Assembly: GCA_947458985.1 (NCBI GenBank)
Contig: CANHBA010000124.1
Location: 1 to 6,669, forward strand
Direction of reading: 5' to 3'
Source: Flavobacteriales bacterium
Lineage (GTDB): Bacteria > Bacteroidota > Bacteroidia > Flavobacteriales_D > Crocinitomicaceae
Length of the DNA stretch: 6,669 nt
Position 1 is the stretch's first letter; the number at the start of each line of letters is the position of its first letter. This document shows positions 1-5,743 of this stretch, in pieces. The notes below the pieces were generated by a model. It had not been told where the DNA came from and made no database searches. It was given only the letters and a program-made list of their open reading frames with translations. The position numbers and the translations under genes were made by a program.

Positions 1-257
1 AAGGGGTTCAATCCATCAATACCTCTGTGAGTTATTTACAAAAAACAAATCATTTCTTGCTAGGTTACACCCGCCGCCAATTCAATTTAGGCTACGGTCG
101 GCAAATTGCAAGAGCACATCAAATCATGCTCAGTTTGAACCTCAATCAACCGAGCCTACTCAACAATACCCTCCGATACGGCCTCCAACTCAACTACAAA
201 TGGCAACTGATGCAGCGTCCTTCTCGACCTCATTTTACCGGAACACCGTCGTTTTAA
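1..257 (+). CDS. C-terminal fragment of a probable outer-membrane beta-barrel protein (5' end outside the window)
   Basis: The frame with codons starting at base 3 is open from the window edge to a TAA at 255-257, followed at once by an in-frame TAG. About 85 residues are visible. The segment shows alternating polar and hydrophobic/aromatic residues (for example FLLGYTRRQFNLGYGRQI and LRYGLQLNYKWQL) separated by short polar turns, and it ends in phenylalanine. Both traits are usual for the last strands of an outer-membrane beta-barrel, where a terminal aromatic residue helps recognition by the BAM machinery. The ATG/GTG codons inside this stretch (GTG at 27, for example) are unlikely to be the true start because the frame stays open upstream. 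I do not recognise the family, and 85 residues are too few to separate a barrel protein from another beta-rich secreted protein. The kelch gene follows 46 bp downstream on the same strand, so the two may be co-transcribed. Confidence 0.6.
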   Translation, partial: GVQSINTSVSYLQKTNHFLLGYTRRQFNLGYGRQIARAHQIMLSLNLNQPSLLNNTLRYGLQLNYKWQLMQRPSRPHFTGTPSF

Positions 258-274
258 TAGTGGGCTAGACATAC

Positions 275-291
275 TAAAAAATCATTTTTTA
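275..291. repeat. A/T-only inverted repeat between the barrel fragment and the kelch gene
   Basis: A perfect 7-bp inverted repeat, TAAAAAA-TCA-TTTTTTA, lies in the 46-bp gap. It contains no G-C pair, so as RNA it would be a weak hairpin, though the T-run could give a weak stop signal for the upstream gene. It may equally be an A/T-rich upstream region of the kelch gene's promoter. A one-mismatch match to the Bacteroidota -7 element (TACGTTAG, 290-297) follows directly, 6 bp before the ATG at 304, but I see no convincing -33 element. Confidence 0.3.
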
Positions 292-303
292 CGTTAGGTG
301 GAA

Positions 304-1482
304 ATGCGTTTGGTATTGCTCATCCTATTGAATTGCTACCTGAATGTGGCGGCCCAAAATTGGCAGCAAGACCTCGCCTTTCCGGGTAGCCCACGCGACG
401 ACGGCGCATCTTTTACGATTGGCAGCATTCATTATGCCGGAACCGGCCGTTGCATTGACTTCTCCTGTACTGGCGATTTCTTTGCTTTTGATTCTCACCT
501 GAATTATTGGAGCCCAATTGCCAGTTTGCCTATTTGGCAGGAGCGCCAATACGCAAGCGCCTTCAGTTACAACGAAAGGGGTTATGTGCTGTGCGGCGAA
601 AACTGCAACGGTTTTTATTTCAATACTTTTTGGAAATACGACCCGAGTGCCAACCAATGGACGGCCATGCCTGAGCTGCCGAGTGCCGGGCGAGCGGGCT
701 GCCAACATTTTATAATTGGATCTGACGTTTATTTAATTGGCGGACGCAACGCAACTGGCATCCTCAATGAGGTGTGGTGCTTTCATTTCGCCACGAATAC
801 TTGGGAGCAACTTGGCAATTTGCCATTTGAGGGTTGCTGGCGCGGGCTGGCTTTTAGCAACCAAACCAGTGGCTTTCTTGCCGCAGGCAGAACCAACGCC
901 GCCAACCAAACGGGCTGGAACAACCAAACTTGGGCTTATGAAGCACCAACCGACACCTGGACCCCGACAACACTTTTTGATTTTGGATCTAGAATGTACG
1001 TCAATACGGCAAGTGCCGACTCCTTGGTATTTGTTTATGGTGGTATCGACCCCTCCGACAACACGCTTACCGAGGTTCAAAAAATCAACTTAAATACTTT
1101 TCAAAGCACTACACTAACACCATTTAGTGCCTTGCCCAGAAAGGGCTGCATGAGCTTTGTTGGCAACGGGTATTTTTATCTTTCCACGGGTATAGCCGGC
1201 AACGACCGCCTCAATGAAACCTGGCGCTTGCCCTTCTTGCCCAATGCAACCGCACCCGTAACTTATGAATTCTCTGTATTTCAGGTACTGGAAGGAGCGA
1301 AAATTATGATTAAAATTCTTCCTCAATGGATTGGAGAAAGCATCCAAGTAAGAGATTTGCAGGGTCGTTTACTTGAAAAAATAACGCTTGAACAAACACA
1401 GCAAATTATCGCATTGGAAAACTATCCACCTGGGGTTTACTTGATCGAAATGAGGGGTGCTGCAAGACCTATTCGGCTTTAA
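304..1482 (+). CDS. Secreted kelch-repeat beta-propeller protein with C-terminal T9SS sorting domain
   Basis: This 392-residue protein is probably exported by Sec and then carried across the outer membrane by the type IX secretion system. Residues 1-18 form a signal peptide (MRLVLLILLNCYLNVAAQ, mature end near NWQQ). Six kelch-like units of about 40-50 residues follow, each with a hydrophobic run, a small-residue turn (LCGEN, LIGGR, AAGR, VYGGI, STGI) and usually an aromatic residue before a conserved Trp (W69, W119, W167, W219). These would make a six-bladed propeller like kelch or galactose-oxidase-like proteins; no catalytic site is evident. Residues about 320-392 look like a T9SS type A sorting domain: a beta sandwich with VRDLQGRLL and PPGVYLI motifs and a basic end (RPIRL). 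The usual YPNP opening is missing. ATG 304 is preferred over an in-frame GTG at 298 because it puts the signal peptide core in the normal place. Eight cysteines remain after cleavage. The ligand or role is unknown; adhesion or glycan binding is only a guess. Confidence 0.85.
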   Translation: MRLVLLILLNCYLNVAAQNWQQDLAFPGSPRDDGASFTIGSIHYAGTGRCIDFSCTGDFFAFDSHLNYWSPIASLPIWQERQYASAFSYNERGYVLCGENCNGFYFNTFWKYDPSANQWTAMPELPSAGRAGCQHFIIGSDVYLIGGRNATGILNEVWCFHFATNTWEQLGNLPFEGCWRGLAFSNQTSGFLAAGRTNAANQTGWNNQTWAYEAPTDTWTPTTLFDFGSRMYVNTASADSLVFVYGGIDPSDNTLTEVQKINLNTFQSTTLTPFSALPRKGCMSFVGNGYFYLSTGIAGNDRLNETWRLPFLPNATAPVTYEFSVFQVLEGAKIMIKILPQWIGESIQVRDLQGRLLEKITLEQTQQIIALENYPPGVYLIEMRGAARPIRL

Positions 1483-2716
1483 ATTGCTTTAAATCGACCT
1501 GAACTTCCTTTGTTTTATAGTTGTAGTGGAGTATCCCATCGTAAATTTCAAATTCAGCTCCGGGCCAAATACTAGCTGTTTGATAAATTTGGGTAGCGCA
1601 CCCTGTTATTAAATCAACTTTGAAAAATACAAAATGGAAATTAGTGGGTGCCAAGACATAAAGTGTGTTGTCTACCGGATCCAATAGTGGTTCGCGCCGC
1701 TTTGCACTGTGTATTCCTTTGCTTTTGAAAGTGATTTCCTTTGATCCGAAAAGAACGCCATTCATTGAAAGTTGGGTGATGCGCTGTGCTTGTGAACTGA
1801 CAACAACTAAGGTATCGGAAAGGTAATATAAAAGCGGATTGAAGGATTCAGCTGGTCGGTCGGCGACGAATAAATTTTTACGGTACGGACTGCGCGGATT
1901 TCTCTCATTTATCAGATTGGGTCCTCGGTACACAAAAACGCCCGGGTATTCGCGGTCAAACGCCGTTAGCACATATTGGGAACCCTCGATATTTCTGGTC
2001 AAATTACTCGATGTTCGCCATGGTGCAATATGAATTGGATCACTTTCTCGATTCACGCTAAGCTTCACACTTAAAGGATCTTGGATCCAGTCAGCGACGT
2101 CATAAAACGCGATATGTATAAATTGATCTGCAGGAAAGAAATCTGGACGGTACCAAGACTCCGTGCCGAAGTCAGCTGGAAAGGCAGGTAAGATTTCGGC
2201 TCCGTACATCAAATTCATGATCAGTAAGGTTTTCTTGTCTAATAAAGCACTGAGCGAATGATTGTTGCTTTGCAGCGACCAACTTTGAGGCTGCAGATTG
2301 AGGTAAGCAAAGGCCAATTGTAAATCAGCATTCTTTTGGATAGACCCGTGCTGAATCGTAAGAATGGGCATTTGAAATTTGGGACTCAACTTATAGAATA
2401 AGGGTTCAATCGAAGATGTAAGCGAATCCATTACATCTGATCCAAACGAGGATTCTATTCTGAAAGGAGTTTCACCATGAAGATCATCTTGTATTTTGGA
2501 TTTTAAATTTCGCTCTTTTTGAGGTTGAATTAGATGCTCTTTTATTCCTTTATGATCTACAGAATAGGTTCGGTACAATAACGCTAAAATGACGACAAGC
2601 AATAAGGTGCCAGCAAAAAAGATTTTGCTTTTCCAGCGCTTCCAAAACAGCTTGCGGCGCCATTTGCGTTCAAAAAGCGGCCAAGTTTGCTCGGCCATTG
2701 GGCGGGTATCTTTCAT
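1469..2716 (-). CDS. Single-pass membrane protein coupled to an ECF sigma factor; candidate non-classical anti-sigma factor
   Basis: This 415-residue protein has no family I recognise. Residues 1-30 are polar, strongly basic and Trp-rich (FERKWRRKLFWKRWKSK), followed by one hydrophobic segment at about 31-49 (IFFAGTLLLVVILALL). The positive-inside rule then puts the N-terminus in the cytoplasm and residues 50-415 in the periplasm. The stretch at about 52-85 is highly charged and may be a stalk. The rest is beta-rich; around 245-265, 295-330, 345-380 and 388-409 repeated short strands (YVLTAFDREYPGVFVYRG, NTLYVLAPTNFHFVFFKVDL) look propeller-like. The start ATG overlaps the stop of the upstream sigma gene as ATGA, typical of translational coupling; M7 (ATG at 2698) is an alternative start. 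Position directly after an ECF sigma gene, with one membrane span and a short cytoplasmic tail, matches the layout of anti-sigma factors. However, no FecR domain, zinc-binding HxxxCxxC motif or RseA-like domain is visible. The regulatory role is inferred from context. Confidence 0.8.
   Translation of the reverse strand: MKDTRPMAEQTWPLFERKWRRKLFWKRWKSKIFFAGTLLLVVILALLYRTYSVDHKGIKEHLIQPQKERNLKSKIQDDLHGETPFRIESSFGSDVMDSLTSSIEPLFYKLSPKFQMPILTIQHGSIQKNADLQLAFAYLNLQPQSWSLQSNNHSLSALLDKKTLLIMNLMYGAEILPAFPADFGTESWYRPDFFPADQFIHIAFYDVADWIQDPLSVKLSVNRESDPIHIAPWRTSSNLTRNIEGSQYVLTAFDREYPGVFVYRGPNLINERNPRSPYRKNLFVADRPAESFNPLLYYLSDTLVVVSSQAQRITQLSMNGVLFGSKEITFKSKGIHSAKRREPLLDPVDNTLYVLAPTNFHFVFFKVDLITGCATQIYQTASIWPGAEFEIYDGILHYNYKTKEVQVDLKQFKAE
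1476..1494. repeat. Tandem 10-bp direct repeat at the convergent gene ends
   Basis: GCTTTAAAT occurs at 1476-1484 and again at 1486-1494 with a period of 10 bp. The first copy contains the TAA stop of the kelch gene. Both copies encode the last residues of the opposing membrane protein on the minus strand (its LKQFKA end). Each copy holds the palindrome TTTAAA. It may be a simple duplication that moved one of the stop codons; no function is claimed. Confidence 0.5.
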
Positions 2717-3243
2717 GACTCGAGGTGTTTTTTTAAGGTTTGCTTGGCTGTTTTCAAATGCCAGCGGACCGTCTGGATCTGCATGGCAAGCTCTTGTGCA
2801 ATTTCTCTAGGCTTTAATTCTTCAAAGGCGTACAAACTGAACACAAAACGTGTTTTCTGGGGCAAATGCGCCAACAGTGCCTCTGCGCGTTCCAATTCAA
2901 GGGGTGCGTCTAATTGCTCATCGAAATCGGGCTCATAAGTGGCTTCATATCGGTTTTGAAAAGACAAAATACGCCAACGTTGTTTGCGCCGGTAGGTGTC
3001 AATTAATTCATTTCTTAAGATGACAGCCAACCAAGCTTCCATGGAGGTATCGGGTTTAAACTGTGCTAAATTTTGCAGGGCCTTGAGCTGGGCGTTGTGC
3101 ACTGCTGTGAGTTGCTCATTGCGCTGGCTAAAAAAACGCGCCGCTTGCAGTAGCAATGCCGGAAAAGTATGGAGATACCAAGCTTCAACGGCTTTGGGTT
3201 CGTTTGCTTTGAGGCGTTGAATGGCAGGTGCATCGAAGTTCAT
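2713..3243 (-). CDS. ECF-type RNA polymerase sigma factor
   Basis: At 176 residues this has the normal length of an ECF (sigma-70 group 4) factor with only regions 2 and 4. Region 2 spans about residues 15-90: the segment LKALQNLAQF followed by SMEAWLAVILRNELIDTYRRKQR matches the conserved region 2.3/2.4 pattern (a Trp, then a Arg-Asn-x-x-Ile-Asp helix and a basic end) that melts and reads the -10 element. A linker rich in acidic residues (about 100-120) leads to region 4 at about 121-174, where LKPREIAQELAMQIQTVRWHLKTAKQTLKKHL is the helix-turn-helix that reads the -35 element. In region 2.2 the common acidic DLVQE-type core-binding motif is replaced by TAVHN, a variant closer to the VND form seen in some Bacteroidota factors. 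The gene lies 50 bp after ctaA and overlaps the following membrane-protein gene by 4 bp. No TAnnTTTG element was seen in the 50-bp gap, so transcription from the ctaA side is likely. Confidence 0.88.
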   Translation of the reverse strand: MNFDAPAIQRLKANEPKAVEAWYLHTFPALLLQAARFFSQRNEQLTAVHNAQLKALQNLAQFKPDTSMEAWLAVILRNELIDTYRRKQRWRILSFQNRYEATYEPDFDEQLDAPLELERAEALLAHLPQKTRFVFSLYAFEELKPREIAQELAMQIQTVRWHLKTAKQTLKKHLES

Positions 3244-3293
3244 AAGTAATGAATCTGCAAGCTAACGCTTCTGTGCCAAAAAACGGGGTGGTA

Positions 3294-4310
3294 TTATGCC
3301 TTTTTCTTCAGTTGTGCGTAATCGTAACGCATCAAAAGCAAGACCGCAAGTAAGATGGTTGCAAAAACCAAGTGAGCGGTCTGAACAAGGCCTGGCATGT
3401 CGGCGTAGGCGAGCGCTACACCTGTGCACAACTCAGCGGCGAGTAAGTAAAAAGCCACATTGATACGGGAGTAATGCCATTTTTGGCGGTTTTGCCAGAA
3501 TAGATATACCAATAATATCAAGACCAACCAACTGAAACTGCGATGGATAAAAAACGGCAGGCCCAATTGTTCTATCCACTCAGCCCTGGAATATCCTTTC
3601 TTGACTAAGGCATCGATGGATTCTCGCACTTGTGTACCCAAGAACATTTGGTAGAAGGTAATGCCTAAAATGAGCCAGCTAAGCCATTGAAATGCTTTTT
3701 CCTTTGGCAAATCTGAACGCTTCTTGTGCTGCATGTTGTGCAGCAAGTATAACTGTATCCCGATGATGACGAGGGCTAAGAAAAGATGGATGGTGATGGT
3801 CCAGGGGACTAAATTGGTAGCCACCACAATAGAACCAAACCATGCTTCAATGCCCATCAAGACCAAATTGAGGCCAGTTAAGAGCAGCCACTTGCGCTTG
3901 CGGTAAAAGAGTAATAACCAACCAAAACCAAGGAGCATGGCATTGCCAGCTAAAAAGCCAGCGAGCCGATTGATGTATTCGATCCAGGTTTTGCGGGCAT
4001 TAAACGCTTCTTCTTTGTAGACCTCAGGGTCGTTGAGGATTTTATGAGCGGTGGCATCTAAGCCGATTTTGTCGAGGAATTTACAAAATTTTTCTACCTT
4101 TTTTTGGCGCTTGAGCAAGTACGCCTCTCGGTAGTCTTCGGGTAATTCGGTGAGTTCCGTTGGTGGAACCCACTTTCCGAAGCACTTTGGCCAATCTGGA
4201 CAACCCATGCCACTGCCCGACATGCGCACAAAACTACCGGCAAAAACGACTAAAAAAATGAGGATAAGAACCACCCATTGAAACTTCAAAAATCGGCTAG
4301 AAACTTGCAT
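3294..4310 (-). CDS. ctaA: Heme A synthase, COX15/CtaA family
   Basis: This inner-membrane enzyme oxidises the C8 methyl group of heme O to a formyl group, giving heme A for aa3/caa3-type cytochrome oxidases. The 338-residue protein has about eight hydrophobic segments in two similar four-helix halves (near 9-29, 110-136, 140-160, 168-190, 206-227, 254-271, 283-300, 306-327). Diagnostic signs are the FVRMSGSGMGCPDWPKC stretch after the first helix, with the Cys pair C37/C43, the EYINR motif (E111, N114), and His in later helices at H175, H256 (FIHR) and H313 (TAHL), which fit heme ligands. The place of the fourth ligand His, usual in EYxHR, holds Asn; as far as I recall this is normal in Bacteroidota homologues. 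The long charged loop between helices 1 and 2 (about 50-108) is also a feature of that group. Start ATG 4310 gives the usual N-terminal length. The gene is divergent from purB and followed by the sigma/membrane-protein pair. Confidence 0.95.
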   Translation of the reverse strand: MQVSSRFLKFQWVVLILIFLVVFAGSFVRMSGSGMGCPDWPKCFGKWVPPTELTELPEDYREAYLLKRQKKVEKFCKFLDKIGLDATAHKILNDPEVYKEEAFNARKTWIEYINRLAGFLAGNAMLLGFGWLLLFYRKRKWLLLTGLNLVLMGIEAWFGSIVVATNLVPWTITIHLFLALVIIGIQLYLLHNMQHKKRSDLPKEKAFQWLSWLILGITFYQMFLGTQVRESIDALVKKGYSRAEWIEQLGLPFFIHRSFSWLVLILLVYLFWQNRQKWHYSRINVAFYLLAAELCTGVALAYADMPGLVQTAHLVFATILLAVLLLMRYDYAQLKKKA

Positions 4311-4314
4311 GCAT

Positions 4315-4322
4315 CAAAATTA
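4315..4322 (-). promoter_or_regulatory. Possible -7 element of ctaA, almost at its start codon
   Basis: On the minus strand this reads TAATTTTG, a full match to the Bacteroidota -7 consensus TAnnTTTG. It ends 4 bp before the ctaA ATG, so transcription would start at or very near the ATG and give a leaderless or nearly leaderless message. I see no TTTG-like -33 element at the right distance, and matches to this short motif are common in A/T-rich DNA, so the call is tentative. Confidence 0.35.
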
Positions 4323-4342
4323 CGATAATTAGGTATTCGGTT

Positions 4343-4372
4343 TTTCTATTTTTTGCGCTTGTTGTATCTTTG
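4343..4372 (+). promoter_or_regulatory. Probable purB promoter (-33/-7 type)
   Basis: TATCTTTG at 4365-4372 is a full match to the Bacteroidota -7 consensus TAnnTTTG recognised by the primary sigma factor. A T-rich stretch ending in TTTC (4343-4346, one mismatch from the -33 TTTG) lies 18 bp upstream, a workable spacing. Transcription would start near 4377-4380, leaving a leader of about 10 nt before the ATG at 4388. The phylum relies little on Shine-Dalgarno pairing, which fits the absence of a GGAGG-like site. Confidence 0.55.
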
Positions 4373-4386
4373 TGCTTTAGATACAA
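4362..4386. repeat. Perfect 8-bp inverted repeat over the purB -7 box; candidate operator
   Basis: TTGTATCT (4362-4369) and AGATACAA (4379-4386) are exact reverse complements separated by 9 bp. The left arm covers half of the -7 box and the right arm ends 1 bp before the purB ATG. The spacing between arm centres is 17 bp, longer than a typical 10-11 bp dimer operator. If transcription starts near 4378 the left arm is not transcribed, so the repeat would work as DNA (repressor binding) rather than as an RNA hairpin. Confidence 0.5.
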
Positions 4387-4387
4387 T

Positions 4388-5743
4388 ATGGAATTCAACG
4401 CTCTTACCGCGATCTCCCCGATAGATGGTCGCTACCAATCCAAAACCGCAGCCCTTCAAGCCTATTTTTCAGAATTCGGACTCATTCGCTACCGCGTCTT
4501 AATTGAGGTCGAATACCTGATTGCACTTGTGGATAGCGGCATTTCCAATTTGCAAGATTTCCCCAAAGACAAATACGCCGCCCTGCGCGACCTCTACACC
4601 AATTTCTCGCAAGCCGATGCCCTTTGGATCAAAGAAACAGAGCGTACCACCAACCACGACGTCAAGGCTGTCGAATACTTCCTCAAAGAAAAAATGCAAG
4701 GGCTCGGTTTAGAAGCCTATCTAGAATTCATTCACTTTGGGCTCACCTCCCAAGATATCAACAACACCGCTATTCCGTTGTCGCTCAAAGACGGCATTGA
4801 AGCCGTTTACTTGCCTGAGCTCATGGCTGTTCAAGACAAACTCGTGGCGTTGGCCCAAGACTGGAAAGACATCCCGATGCTGGCCCGCACCCACGGCCAA
4901 CCTGCTTCTCCTACCCGCCTTGGCAAAGAAATTCAAGTTTTCGCAGAGCGTTTAGCCAAGCAAATTGCACACCTCAAAAGCCTTAATCTACCAGCCAAGT
5001 TTGGCGGCGCCACGGGTAATTTTAATGCGCATTTTGTGGCCTACCCTTCGTCTGACTGGGTTGCGTTTGGCAATCATTTCGTCAACGACATCCTCGGCTT
5101 AGAGCGCTCCCAAACCACTACCCAAATTGAACACTACGATCAATTGGCCGCGGTTTTTGATTGCATGAAGCGCATCAACAACATTCTCCTCGACCTCGAT
5201 CGCGACATGTGGACCTACATCTCCATGGACTACTTCAAGCAACAAATCAAGGCCGGAGAAATTGGCTCTTCTGCTATGCCGCACAAAGTAAACCCCATCG
5301 ATTTCGAAAACTCCGAAGGCAACATCGGGTTAGCCAATGCGCTTTTCGAACATTTAGCAGCCAAACTTCCCGTTTCTCGCTTGCAGCGCGACCTCACAGA
5401 CTCTACGGTTCTACGTGTAGTGGGTGTTCCACTTGCGCACAGTATTATTGCTTTTGGCGCCACGCTCAAAGGCCTTGGCAAACTTTTGCTCAACCAAGAT
5501 GCCCTCGCCCAAGACCTCGACAACAATTGGGCTGTTGTGGCAGAAGCCATTCAAACTATTTTGCGTCGCGAAGGCTTCGAAAAACCATACGAAGCGCTCA
5601 AAGGCCTCACCCGCAAAAACGAGCGCGTGACCAAACAAAGCGTACACGCCTTTATCGACGAACTTCCAGTAACTGACCAACTCAAGGCTGAACTCAAACT
5701 GATCAGCCCGGAAAATTACGTCGGGGTTCAACTCGTCAACTAA
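4388..5743 (+). CDS. purB: Adenylosuccinate lyase
   Basis: PurB splits SAICAR to AICAR plus fumarate in IMP synthesis, and adenylosuccinate to AMP plus fumarate in the last step to AMP; it is a cytoplasmic homotetramer of the fumarase/aspartase superfamily. From ATG 4388 the protein has 451 residues, close to the E. coli enzyme (456), and follows that subtype along its whole length. Conserved signs are SPIDGRY at 10-16, RTTNHDVKAVEYFLK at 86-100, TSQDINNTA at 120-128, RTHGQPASPT at 167-176 with the catalytic general acid H169, and the mobile signature loop GSSAMPHKVNPIDFEN at 293-308 with the general base serine (S294/S295). RDLTDSTVLR (334-343) is also typical. An upstream in-frame TTG at 4370 would add six residues, but it lies inside the -7 box and the family starts at MEF/MEL, so the ATG is chosen. 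All key residues are present. Confidence 0.97.
   Translation: MEFNALTAISPIDGRYQSKTAALQAYFSEFGLIRYRVLIEVEYLIALVDSGISNLQDFPKDKYAALRDLYTNFSQADALWIKETERTTNHDVKAVEYFLKEKMQGLGLEAYLEFIHFGLTSQDINNTAIPLSLKDGIEAVYLPELMAVQDKLVALAQDWKDIPMLARTHGQPASPTRLGKEIQVFAERLAKQIAHLKSLNLPAKFGGATGNFNAHFVAYPSSDWVAFGNHFVNDILGLERSQTTTQIEHYDQLAAVFDCMKRINNILLDLDRDMWTYISMDYFKQQIKAGEIGSSAMPHKVNPIDFENSEGNIGLANALFEHLAAKLPVSRLQRDLTDSTVLRVVGVPLAHSIIAFGATLKGLGKLLLNQDALAQDLDNNWAVVAEAIQTILRREGFEKPYEALKGLTRKNERVTKQSVHAFIDELPVTDQLKAELKLISPENYVGVQLVN

Noticed and set aside
275..291. Intrinsic terminator after the barrel fragment
   Set aside because: The stem has only A-T pairs, so it is kept as a repeat only.
304..360. Lipoprotein reading of the kelch protein (LLNC)
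   Set aside because: Asn before Cys does not fit the lipobox, and the hydrophobic core continues to a normal cleavage site at AAQ.
325..1080. Long open frames antisense to, or in another frame of, the kelch gene (325-708 and 733-1080 on -, 737-1093 on +)
   Set aside because: They have no domain features and fall fully inside a well-supported gene; they mirror its codon usage.
1469..2716. FecR-type anti-sigma or TonB-linked iron-uptake regulator
   Set aside because: No FecR domain motif is visible and no TonB-dependent receptor gene is next to it in the window.
4370..4387. Upstream in-frame TTG start adding six residues to PurB
   Set aside because: It lies inside the -7 box and upstream of the likely transcription start; the family begins at the ATG at 4388.
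5161..5731. Open frames of 171 aa (+) and 106 aa (-) inside purB
   Set aside because: They overlap the catalytic part of an intact conserved enzyme and their translations are low in sense (Arg/His/Ser-rich shadows).
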